Both the position numbers and the translations under genes were made by a program. Below the pieces are notes generated by a model, which was not told where the DNA came from, ran no database searches, and worked only from the letters and a program-made list of their open reading frames with translations. From Bacilli bacterium (lineage in GTDB: Bacteria > Bacillota_I > Bacilli_A > RFN20 > CAG-288), in NCBI GenBank assembly GCA_900769965.1, contig CAAGIQ010000199.1, positions 1 to 12,090 on the forward strand: a stretch of 12,090 bases of DNA, read 5' to 3'. Positions 1 through 6,649 of the stretch are shown in pieces; position 1 is the stretch's first letter; each line of letters starts with the position of its first letter.

Positions 1-1
1 T

Positions 2-223
2 GAAGAAATAAAGAAGGGTGTCGACATTTTTGAAGGTATTGTAAATAACGTTTTAGATGATAAAGGCTTAGGTAATATCTGCCAAGTCGCTGGACTTGAT
101 AACGAGAGAAGAGACGGTTCAGTCGAATACTATTTATCCGAAAAGATCGTCTATAACGATGCTAAGGGAGTTGGTCCATTCATGATGGCATATTCCGAAT
201 ACATCAAGTCCATTGTTAAATAA
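2..223 (+). CDS. Unsaturated rhamnogalacturonyl/galacturonyl hydrolase, GH105 (YteR/YesR-like), C-terminal fragment
   Basis: Only the last 73 residues are in the window; the 5' part lies upstream. GH105 enzymes hydrolyse the unsaturated uronic acid left at the non-reducing end of pectic oligosaccharides by pectate or rhamnogalacturonan lyases, usually in the cytoplasm. The fragment carries the typical C-terminal signature: NICQVAGL, then RDGSVEYYLSEKIVYNDAKG, then VGPFMMAYSEY. This resembles the closing part of the (alpha/alpha)6 barrel in YteR/YesR proteins. The gene stops with TAA 15 nt before uxaB, and the uxaB ribosome site overlaps that stop region, so the two are very likely cotranscribed. 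The pectin context supports the assignment. The catalytic aspartate is outside the window, and GH88 is a less likely alternative. Family confidence is high; exact substrate (rhamnogalacturonan or homogalacturonan fragments) cannot be told. Confidence 0.85.
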   Translation, partial: EEIKKGVDIFEGIVNNVLDDKGLGNICQVAGLDNERRDGSVEYYLSEKIVYNDAKGVGPFMMAYSEYIKSIVK

Positions 224-238
224 AGGAGAAATATCAAG

Positions 239-1720
239 ATGTCTGAATTACAAGTATTATCAAAATTAAATCACGCTAAGAAAACTGCTCCAATTAGAAT
301 CATGCAGTTTGGTGAAGGAAACTTCTTACGCGCTTTCGTCGATTGGATGATTCAAAAGATGAATGACTCTAACCTATATAACGGCCATGTAGTAGTCGTT
401 CAACCTCTTGAATTTGGTAGAGTTAAAGAGTTAGAGAAACAGGACGGTTTATACACTGTTATCCTTCAAGGTTTAAACGAAGAAGGAGAAGCGGTTAAAG
501 AAGGTGAACTCATCGATGTTCTCGATGATTTTGTTAACCCATATAGCGAATATGATAAATATTTGAAATATGCTGAAAGCAAGGATTTAGAAGTCGTTGT
601 TTCTAACACTACTGAAGCTGGAATCGCTTTTGAAGAAAAAGATGTAGCTATCGACCTTGAAAAAGAAACTCCTTGTTCATACCCAGGTAAATTATTAGCT
701 CTCTTAAAGCGTAGATATGAAGTCTTAGGTAAAGATTTCGGCTTAGCTTTGATGCCATGTGAACTAATAGATGATAACGGCGATAAGCTTAAGGAAGTGC
801 TTGTTAAATTAGCTAAGGCGAGAAATGAAAGCGAAGGCTTGATCGATTTCATCGAGAATTCTTGCCACTATACTACTACTTTAGTCGATCGTATAGTTCC
901 AGGTTTCCCACGCGATGAATTTAACGAACTTTGCGCCAAGTTTGGCTATGTTGATAACAACATGGTTAAAGGTGAATACTTCCACCTCTTCGTTTTGAAA
1001 AACGAACCATTCGTCGAGGAGAAATTCCCAGTTCATAAAGTTGGCTTACACGCCATCTACGTCCCAGATGTTCACCCATATAAAGCTAGAAAAGTTAGAA
1101 TCTTAAACGGTTCTCATACCTCTTTAGTCCCAGTTGCTTATCTAGCAGGATTTAACGAAGTTAGAGAGTCTTTATTAGATGAAGAAGTTTCTAAGTTCTT
1201 AAAAGAAGAAATATATGAAGAAATCGTTCCTACTATCGATGTTAAAGATGTCGAAAAGTTTGCTGACGATGTCTATCAAAGATTCTTAAATCCATTCGTT
1301 CATCACGCTTTGATGTCGATTGCTTTAAATAGTATCTCAAAATTTAAAGAGAGAGATTTACCAACATTATTAGATAACTACAGCGCTAAAAAAGTCTATC
1401 CACGTCATCTAACTTACGCCTTAGCTTCATTGATTAAGTTCTACGAGGGAATAAGAGTTGTCGATGGCAAAGAAGAGAAGATCGAATTAAAAGATACTCC
1501 TTCTTACTTAGAAGCTTTTGAAAGTTACTACAAAGCCTTTAACGAAGATAAAGATGTCTCATCTTTAATTCATAAGGTCTTATCAAATGTTGAATTCTGG
1601 GGTCGCGACCTTAGTTTAGAAGAAGGATTAGAAGCTGAAGTAATTAAATACTTCACCCACATAATAAGTTCTTCCTCCGCTTATAAAGCCCTAGAGGAGT
1701 TTAATAAACATGCCATCTAG
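239..1720 (+). CDS. uxaB: Tagaturonate reductase (altronate oxidoreductase)
   Basis: This enzyme reduces D-tagaturonate to D-altronate with NADH, the second step of cytoplasmic galacturonate breakdown. At 493 residues it has the normal length for the long-chain mannitol dehydrogenase family. The N-terminal Rossmann domain has the nucleotide-binding signature FGEGNFLRAF (residues 24-33), and SNTTEAGI (122-129) follows. MPCELIDDNGDKL (172-184) is the usual mid-protein motif. The catalytic set spaced K-x4-N-x2-H is visible as Lys285, Asn290 and His293 in the stretch around RILNGSHTSL. The start ATG has AAGGAG (223-228) about 10 nt upstream. The gene sits 15 nt after the GH105 gene and overlaps uxaA by 11 nt, so translational coupling is likely. 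A fructuronate reductase (UxuB) is the main alternative, but UxaA and UxaC next door and the motif set favour UxaB. Confidence 0.93.
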   Translation: MSELQVLSKLNHAKKTAPIRIMQFGEGNFLRAFVDWMIQKMNDSNLYNGHVVVVQPLEFGRVKELEKQDGLYTVILQGLNEEGEAVKEGELIDVLDDFVNPYSEYDKYLKYAESKDLEVVVSNTTEAGIAFEEKDVAIDLEKETPCSYPGKLLALLKRRYEVLGKDFGLALMPCELIDDNGDKLKEVLVKLAKARNESEGLIDFIENSCHYTTTLVDRIVPGFPRDEFNELCAKFGYVDNNMVKGEYFHLFVLKNEPFVEEKFPVHKVGLHAIYVPDVHPYKARKVRILNGSHTSLVPVAYLAGFNEVRESLLDEEVSKFLKEEIYEEIVPTIDVKDVEKFADDVYQRFLNPFVHHALMSIALNSISKFKERDLPTLLDNYSAKKVYPRHLTYALASLIKFYEGIRVVDGKEEKIELKDTPSYLEAFESYYKAFNEDKDVSSLIHKVLSNVEFWGRDLSLEEGLEAEVIKYFTHIISSSSAYKALEEFNKHAI

Positions 1721-3179
1721 ATTTACGAGAATAAACGATAGCGATGATGTAATTATCGCTTTAGAAGATCTTAAAAAAGGTGATGTTGTCGATTCTATTA
1801 CTTTGTTAGAAGATGTTAAACAAGGTCATAAAATCGCTACTCACGATATGGAGAAAGGTCATAGAGTTATTAAATATGGCTGCGTGATTGGCGAGTTAAA
1901 AGAGGATGTTAAAAAAGGTAGTTGGATTCATTCTCACAACTTAAAGACTCACCTTGATGAAAGACCGACATACAGCTATTCAAAACATATTCCAAATAAC
2001 GAAGAGGGATCTAAAAAGACTTTCTTGGGCTATGTTAGAAAAGATGGAAGAGTCGGTATTAGAAACGACATCTACATCGTTCCTCTAGTCGGTTGCGTCA
2101 ACGGAGTTATCAGCTTAATTAAGAAGAGATTTGTTTCTTCTCATAAAGATATGGAGAGAAGAGTTAAACTCATCACTCATCCATACGGTTGTTCTCAACT
2201 TGGCGATGACATGGAAGTTACTCGTAAGATTTTAGCTGGTTTAGCTACTAACCCTAATGCTGGTGCTACCTTGTTAGTTGGTTTAGGTTGTGAAAACAAC
2301 AGGTTAAGTGAATTCTTAACCTATCTTCCACCTCACGATGAATCGAGATTAAGATACTTTAACGCTCAAGACTATGAAGATGATGTCGCTCATGGCGTAG
2401 AAGTCATGGAAGAGTTATACGATATCATCAAAGATGATAAGAGAGTTGAATGCGGCTTAGATAAGCTAGTTCTCGGCTTGAAATGCGGAGGTAGCGATGG
2501 CTTTTCAGGATTAACTGCTAATCCTCTTGTCGGTATGGTTTCTGAAGTTGTCGGCCAATCTAACGGTAAAGTTGGCCTTACTGAAGTTCCGGAAATGTTC
2601 GGAGCGGAACAACAGCTTATGAATAGAGCTAAGGATGAGAAAGTATTCTCTAAGATTGTCGCTTTGATCAACAATTTCAAAGATTACTACGCTAGAAATA
2701 ACCAACCATGTTATGAAAACCCTTCTCCAGGTAATAAAGATGGTGGTATCACTACTTTAGAAGAAAAATCGTTAGGATGTGTTCTTAAAGGTGGACATCT
2801 CCAAGTTAACGATGTCTTGGATTTCGGTGAAAGATTTGTTGAAAACGGCTTATCTTTAGTTAATGGACCAGGTAATGATATCGTTGCTTCTACTAACTTA
2901 GCTGCTTCTGGCGCTACTCTTCTTATCTTTACTACTGGAAGAGGAACTCCATTTGGCTCTATTATTCCAACTATCAAAGTTGCGACGAATCATAAGATGG
3001 CTAAAAGAAAGGCGGACTGGATCGATTTCGATGCCGAGATAGCTCTTGATACTTCTTTTAAGGAAGCGAAGGATAAACTATTAGATTTGGTGTTAGAGGT
3101 TTGTTCAGGGAAGGAAACAAAAGCTGAGCTTAACGAAGAAACACTTGTTGCAATCTTTAAACAAGGTGTAACATTATAA
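1710..3179 (+). CDS. uxaA: Altronate dehydratase
   Basis: This enzyme dehydrates D-altronate to 2-keto-3-deoxy-D-gluconate in the cytoplasm and normally needs a divalent metal such as iron or manganese. The 489 residues match a full-length UxaA. An N-terminal SAF domain occupies about residues 8-80. The altronase catalytic part begins near GYVRKDGRVGIRN (107-119). Further family signatures are HPYGCSQLGDD (157-167), GLGCENN (191-197), LKCGGSDGFSGLTANP (257-272), GNKDGGITTLEEKSLG (341-356) and the segment from NGPGNDIV to TGRGTPFG (385-416). The start ATG lies inside the end of uxaB in another frame, and the ribosome site GAGGAG (1694-1699) is within uxaB codons. That 11-nt overlap points to coupled translation. 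The gene ends 13-14 nt before uxaC. Galactarate or D-altronate/D-mannonate relatives share the fold, but the neighbours make UxaA the clear choice. Confidence 0.94.
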   Translation: MPSRFTRINDSDDVIIALEDLKKGDVVDSITLLEDVKQGHKIATHDMEKGHRVIKYGCVIGELKEDVKKGSWIHSHNLKTHLDERPTYSYSKHIPNNEEGSKKTFLGYVRKDGRVGIRNDIYIVPLVGCVNGVISLIKKRFVSSHKDMERRVKLITHPYGCSQLGDDMEVTRKILAGLATNPNAGATLLVGLGCENNRLSEFLTYLPPHDESRLRYFNAQDYEDDVAHGVEVMEELYDIIKDDKRVECGLDKLVLGLKCGGSDGFSGLTANPLVGMVSEVVGQSNGKVGLTEVPEMFGAEQQLMNRAKDEKVFSKIVALINNFKDYYARNNQPCYENPSPGNKDGGITTLEEKSLGCVLKGGHLQVNDVLDFGERFVENGLSLVNGPGNDIVASTNLAASGATLLIFTTGRGTPFGSIIPTIKVATNHKMAKRKADWIDFDAEIALDTSFKEAKDKLLDLVLEVCSGKETKAELNEETLVAIFKQGVTL

Positions 3180-3193
3180 ATAGAGGTAACCTT

Positions 3194-4600
3194 ATGAAAA
3201 AATTTTTAGATGAAGACTTTTTATTAACAAACGACGTGGCTAAAGAATTGTATTTTAACCATGCGAAGAAGATGCCAATTTACGATTTCCACTGTCATTT
3301 AGTTCCTCAAGAGATATACGAGGATAAGAAATTCAAGAATATTACCGAAGCTTGGTTAGGTGCTAACCATTATGGTGATCACTACAAGTGGAGACTTCTC
3401 CGTGAATTTGGTGTCGAAGAAAAATATATTACTGGGGATGCTGACGACAGGGAAAGATTCAACAAATTTGCTGAAGTTATTCCATATATGGTCGGAAACC
3501 CAATCTATCAATGGACCCATCTCGAACTTCAAAGATATTTCGGAATCTACGATATCTTATCGCCAAAAACCGCTGATAAGATTTGGAACGAATGTAACGC
3601 TAAGCTCGAGACTATGACCGCTAGAAAGATGATCGAGATGAATAATGTCGAGGCTTTATGTACTACTGACGATCCAGTCGATGATCTTCACTACCACGAA
3701 TTATTAGCCAAAGATGAGTCTTTCAAAGTAAAAGTATTACCATGTATGAGACCTGATAAAGCTATCAACGTCGAAAGAGATACCTTTATTCCATGGGTTA
3801 AGAAGCTTTCCGAAGTATGCGAGAAAGAAATCGCTTCTTTAAAAGACCTCTTAGATTGCTTAGATGAAAGAATTAAGTTCTTTGTCGATCACGGCTGCGT
3901 TGCTACAGACCACGCCTTAGATGTCCTTCACTATGCTGATGCGAGTTACGAAGAAGCTAATAAAGTATTCTTAAAAGGAATTAAGGGAGAACATATTTCC
4001 TTTGAGGAAGAAGATGCTTATAAAGGTTATGTCTTAGTTCATTTAGGTAAGGAATACCATAAGTATAACTTAGTTCAACAATATCACATCGGGGCTTTGA
4101 GAAATAACTCGAAGAGAATGTATAAGGTATTAGGTGCTGATACTGGTTACGACGCTATCGAAGATCACTTAGTCGCTTCTAAATTATCAGCTTTATTATC
4201 AAAACTCGATGAGACTAACGAGTTACCAAAGACTGTTCTTTACACCTTAAATCCACGCGATAACGAAGTCTTAACAACTTTGATGAACTGCTTCCAAGGT
4301 GAAGGAATCAAAGGAAAGATTCAATTTGGTACCGCCTGGTGGTTCAACGATCACTTCGATGGAATGACTAGACAACTCACATCTCTTTCTTCAATAGGTT
4401 TGATCTCATGCTTTGTAGGAATGCTTACAGATTCAAGATCATTACTTTCTTATCCAAGACATGAATACTTTAGAAGATTATTATGCGATTTCTTAGGTAA
4501 GTTAGTTGAAGAAGGCAAGTATCCATGCGATTTAGAGACATTAGGAAAAATCGTTGAAGATATTTCCTACAACAACGCTTATAACTACTTTAAGAGATAA
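3194..4600 (+). CDS. uxaC: Uronate isomerase (glucuronate/galacturonate isomerase)
   Basis: This enzyme isomerises D-galacturonate to D-tagaturonate (and D-glucuronate to D-fructuronate), the entry step for UxaB and UxaA. It is a 468-residue member of the amidohydrolase superfamily, the usual UxaC length. The N-terminal metal motif is HCH (His33 and His35, in YDFHCHLVP). Other UxaC signatures are TDDPVDDLHYH (158-168), RPDKA (186-190), HIGALRNNSKRM (298-309), FGTAWWFND (378-386) and MLTDSRSLLSYPRHEYFRR (410-428). The ATG is preceded by AGAGGT (3181-3186), 7 nt upstream. It is the last gene of the + strand catabolic operon. Its TAA directly abuts the stop codon of the convergent pectin methylesterase, so no intergenic terminator separates them. 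I see no missing key residue. Confidence 0.94.
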   Translation: MKKFLDEDFLLTNDVAKELYFNHAKKMPIYDFHCHLVPQEIYEDKKFKNITEAWLGANHYGDHYKWRLLREFGVEEKYITGDADDRERFNKFAEVIPYMVGNPIYQWTHLELQRYFGIYDILSPKTADKIWNECNAKLETMTARKMIEMNNVEALCTTDDPVDDLHYHELLAKDESFKVKVLPCMRPDKAINVERDTFIPWVKKLSEVCEKEIASLKDLLDCLDERIKFFVDHGCVATDHALDVLHYADASYEEANKVFLKGIKGEHISFEEEDAYKGYVLVHLGKEYHKYNLVQQYHIGALRNNSKRMYKVLGADTGYDAIEDHLVASKLSALLSKLDETNELPKTVLYTLNPRDNEVLTTLMNCFQGEGIKGKIQFGTAWWFNDHFDGMTRQLTSLSSIGLISCFVGMLTDSRSLLSYPRHEYFRRLLCDFLGKLVEEGKYPCDLETLGKIVEDISYNNAYNYFKR

Positions 4601-5554
4601 TTAGTTTACTTTTTCTTCAATTAGTTTAAGTATAGATATCTCTTCTTCATAGATGTATGGAAGAGAATCATATGTTTTAACAAATAAACTTCTGGCTTTT
4701 CTAAGTGGGATTTCATAGAATCTCGAGGTTAGATATCTCGTAGTATTCTCCCACGAAGAGAAGCCTTTTTCTTTGATATGAGCGGAGTAAGTGGAATTGT
4801 TTATCACTACTTTTCCATAATCTCTCCACGGACGAGCGAGATAGGTCGAACTAGGTTTGACTTCTTCTGAAATAAAATTAGATTCGTTAATAAAGAATCC
4901 GAAGTCGTCTTTTAAAGAGTGAGCTGGAGCAAAAACATAGGAAGTACGGTTATCTTCTAAACTTATGAATCTACATCTATGGAAGCTAGCTTGACCTGCG
5001 CCGAAAACGAAATCGACTGTTCCTTTTATAGAGCAGTTTACAAAGTAATTATGAAGGTTACCTTCGATTCCTATTTCATCTTCCTTTAAAAAGTTTATAT
5101 ATCTAGTGCAAAGGTCATCTGGAAGAGGACCTATAAATAAAGTGTCCTGAGATGATTCGATTATTAAATCTATAAATATGTTGTTATTTCCATAGACGGC
5201 AAGAGCGACTTCTTGACCTTTTATAGGTGAATCTTTAGCGTCGTTAACTATCTTTAATCCTTTAAATATGTTGTTGTTTCCTTTGATTTTTAACGTAGCT
5301 GTTCGCCAGGTTGTTAGTTTAACCCCTTCTTCATCTAACTTGTTACCATATAAAGAATTAGATATCTCGATAGTTCCTTCGATGAAAAAGTTAGAATAAG
5401 GGAATTCAAAAGACTTTAAATAGGAGCTTTCTTTTATAAAGATCCTATGAGGAAGATTATCTTTTTCTCTGAGTCTAGCGCAGAGAGCCAAGCATTCCTC
5501 TAGATTATTAACTTCGTATTTATCAATCTTATCAATAATATCTAAATTGAACAT
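4601..5554 (-). CDS. Pectin methylesterase, carbohydrate esterase family 8, apparently cytoplasmic
   Basis: CE8 enzymes remove methyl esters from homogalacturonan, giving galacturonate residues and methanol. The 317-residue protein is a single right-handed beta-helix domain. Expected active-site elements are all present: Gln114 (QEVALAV), Gln136 and the general acid Asp137 (SSQDTLF), the nucleophile Asp181 (GTVDFVFGAG), and Arg241 with Trp243 (ARPWRDYGKVV). Repeated NNNIF turns (93-97 and 123-127) fit beta-helix coils. The N-terminus (MFNLDIIDKIDKYEV) has no hydrophobic signal or lipobox, so I infer a cytoplasmic enzyme acting on imported methylated oligosaccharides. The start has an AGGAAAAG ribosome site about 6 nt upstream. 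The gene is convergent with uxaC with no gap, and divergent from the TIM-barrel gene across only 65 bp. The family call is firm; the preference for oligomers is inference. Confidence 0.9.
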   Translation of the reverse strand: MFNLDIIDKIDKYEVNNLEECLALCARLREKDNLPHRIFIKESSYLKSFEFPYSNFFIEGTIEISNSLYGNKLDEEGVKLTTWRTATLKIKGNNNIFKGLKIVNDAKDSPIKGQEVALAVYGNNNIFIDLIIESSQDTLFIGPLPDDLCTRYINFLKEDEIGIEGNLHNYFVNCSIKGTVDFVFGAGQASFHRCRFISLEDNRTSYVFAPAHSLKDDFGFFINESNFISEEVKPSSTYLARPWRDYGKVVINNSTYSAHIKEKGFSSWENTTRYLTSRFYEIPLRKARSLFVKTYDSLPYIYEEEISILKLIEEKVN

Positions 5555-5619
5555 TTTTATTCTTTTCCTTCGTTCATAGTATAAAATAATAAATGTAAAT
5601 AATTAAGGAGAAATATCGT
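5555..5619. promoter_or_regulatory. Short divergent intergenic region between pectin methylesterase and TIM-barrel genes
   Basis: These 65 bp must carry the start signals of two divergent genes. On the + strand an AT-rich TATAAAAT (5580-5587) could be a -10 element, but I see no convincing -35 box 17 nt upstream. A clear ribosome site AAGGAG (5605-5610) serves the TIM-barrel gene, and AGGAAAAG on the - strand serves the esterase. The 13 bases AAGGAGAAATATC here also occur before uxaB. No TTGTATACAA palindrome or cre box is visible in this gap. Promoter placement is therefore weakly supported. Confidence 0.35.
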
Positions 5620-6462
5620 ATGAAATTAAAATTTGGTGTAAGAGTACATGACATGGCTCATAATACAAATATCGAATACCTTGCTAGCATCTTAAATAAG
5701 ATAGATATTAAGTACATGCAACTAGTTTTTCCAAAAGCTTTGGAGAATTGTTCTTACGATGAAAAGAACGTTTTGAATATCGCTAAAGTCTTAAGAAAAG
5801 AAAAGTTAAAGATTGCGATGTTAGGAGCTTATTTTAATCCGGTACATTCATCTAAAGAGGTTGTGGAGAAGGGAATAAACAATTTTAAAGAGAATTTAAG
5901 AATATCGAAAGAATTAGGTGATCCTTATGTTGGTTCGGAAACTGGAAGCTACAACGATTCTCCTTGGACTTACGTTCCTAAGAATCATACAGAAGAAGGT
6001 TATAATGAAACTTTAGGTGTTTTTAAAGAGTTAGTAAGATACGCTGAAGAAGTTGATGCAAAGATAAGCGTTGAACCAGCCTGGAACCACGTTATCTACG
6101 ATGTCGATACATTAAAAAGATTTGTTAAAGATTTAAATTCATCTCACGTGCATGTAACTATAGACTTATTTAATCTTCTATATGAAGGTAACTTCGATTC
6201 AAGAGATGAAATCTTTGAGCACGCTTTAAAAACTTTCGGAGAGCAGATCAAAATAATTCACTTAAAAGATGCTTTGATTAAGGAAGGTAAGATGGCTCAA
6301 GTCGCTCCTGGAGAAGGGGATTTCCACTACCCATTGATGATTCACTTGATCAAGAGATATTGTCCTAATGCAGTATTGGTTTTTGAAGGAGTTAAGCCTG
6401 AAAAAATAGAATCTTCCTACTCATATTTGTTGAAAATTGAAGAAAATACGAGCGACAATTAG
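5620..6462 (+). CDS. Sugar phosphate isomerase/epimerase-like TIM-barrel protein (xylose isomerase-like family), substrate unknown
   Basis: This 280-residue protein has the length and motif order of the AP-endonuclease-2/xylose-isomerase-like TIM-barrel family, whose members isomerise or epimerise sugars or sugar acids using a divalent metal. Candidate metal ligands sit at barrel strand ends: Glu152 (SVEP), Asp182 (TIDLFN), His214 (IHLKD) and Glu256 (FEGVKP). GETGSY-like SETGSYND (106-113) and the late loop APGEGDFHY (229-237) are typical of the family. There is no signal peptide, so it should be cytoplasmic. The ATG has AAGGAG (5605-5610) upstream. It stands alone between a divergent esterase and a downstream terminator, and is probably monocistronic. 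Its pectin neighbours suggest a uronate or ketouronate substrate, but the sequence does not prove that, and I give no gene name. Family call is good; function is open. Confidence 0.8.
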   Translation: MKLKFGVRVHDMAHNTNIEYLASILNKIDIKYMQLVFPKALENCSYDEKNVLNIAKVLRKEKLKIAMLGAYFNPVHSSKEVVEKGINNFKENLRISKELGDPYVGSETGSYNDSPWTYVPKNHTEEGYNETLGVFKELVRYAEEVDAKISVEPAWNHVIYDVDTLKRFVKDLNSSHVHVTIDLFNLLYEGNFDSRDEIFEHALKTFGEQIKIIHLKDALIKEGKMAQVAPGEGDFHYPLMIHLIKRYCPNAVLVFEGVKPEKIESSYSYLLKIEENTSDN

Positions 6463-6463
6463 G

Positions 6464-6475
6464 CTTGTATACAAG
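6464..6475. promoter_or_regulatory. Palindromic operator candidate CTTGTATACAAG
   Basis: This is a perfect 12-bp palindrome directly after the TIM-barrel stop codon. Its TTGTATACAA core recurs exactly at 6568-6577. GTATAC-centred palindromes are typical of GntR-type regulators, including uronate regulators such as UxuR/ExuR, whose operators centre on GGTATACC. Binding by such a regulator is inference, since no regulator gene is in the window. A TATAAT (6480-6485) follows at once, but it has no matching -35 and is itself followed by the terminator. Confidence 0.55.
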
Positions 6476-6494
6476 TGAATATAATAGTAAAAAT

Positions 6495-6517
6495 AGCCCT
6501 ATAAATGGGGCTTTTTT
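6495..6517 (+). terminator. Rho-independent terminator after the TIM-barrel gene
   Basis: AGCCCT (6495-6500) pairs with GGGGCT (6507-6512), giving five Watson-Crick pairs and one T-G wobble around a six-base ATAAAT loop. A run of T (6512-6517) follows immediately, and an A-run precedes the stem. It lies about 32 nt after the stop codon and ends the TIM-barrel transcript, isolating it from the transporter operon. Confidence 0.82.
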
Positions 6518-6522
6518 GGTAT

Positions 6523-6538
6523 ATGTAACCACTTACAT
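6523..6538. promoter_or_regulatory. Inverted repeat ATGTAA-4-TTACAT, possible operator
   Basis: ATGTAA (6523-6528) and TTACAT (6533-6538) form a perfect 6-bp inverted repeat around CCAC. Total length is 16 bp, like LacI-family operators, but the central CG of a cre box is replaced by CA. It sits between the terminator and the transporter promoter, where a second regulator could bind. The assignment is by position and symmetry only. Confidence 0.35.
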
Positions 6539-6567
6539 TAATGTTTCAATTTTGTCATTTTGAATTG

Positions 6568-6577
6568 TTGTATACAA
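6568..6577. promoter_or_regulatory. Second TTGTATACAA palindrome, immediately upstream of the transporter promoter
   Basis: This is an exact second copy of the 10-bp core found at 6465-6474, 103 bp away centre to centre. It ends 7 bp before the -35 box (6585-6590). That position fits an activator site or an upstream repressor site acting together with the distal copy. A GntR-type uronate regulator is the leading guess. Confidence 0.55.
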
Positions 6578-6584
6578 AAAATTA

Positions 6585-6613
6585 TTGAAAATGTAATCGT
6601 TTTCATTTATATT
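6585..6613 (+). promoter_or_regulatory. Sigma-A-type promoter of the transporter operon
   Basis: TTGAAA (6585-6590) and TATATT (6608-6613) are separated by exactly 17 bp, the optimum for the housekeeping sigma factor. Transcription should begin near 6620, leaving roughly 30 to 54 nt of leader before the first gene, depending on its start codon. The spacer is fully occupied by the cre-like box. Confidence 0.7.
6591..6606 (-). promoter_or_regulatory. cre box (CcpA-type catabolite repression site) in the promoter spacer
   Basis: Read on the - strand the 16 bases are ATGAAAACGATTACAT. They agree at every position with the classical Bacillus cre consensus WTGNNARCGNWWWCAW; the + strand reading has one mismatch. 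The box lies between the -35 and -10 elements, where bound CcpA or a LacI-family relative would block RNA polymerase. A local sugar-specific LacI-family regulator could use the same site. Confidence 0.65.
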
Positions 6614-6649
6614 AGTTATGTATAAATAACACCTCATCTATTTTGTGTT

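Noticed and set aside
466..852. Open frame on the - strand inside uxaB
   Set aside because: It lies wholly within a well-supported gene, has a Ser/Leu-rich composition typical of antisense shadows, and has no recognisable motif.
2390..2977. Three open frames on the - strand inside uxaA
   Set aside because: All are antisense to conserved UxaA motifs with no family signature; these are frame shadows.
6480..6485. TATAAT after the first palindrome as a promoter -10
   Set aside because: There is no -35 at a usable distance, and the terminator would follow the predicted start almost at once.
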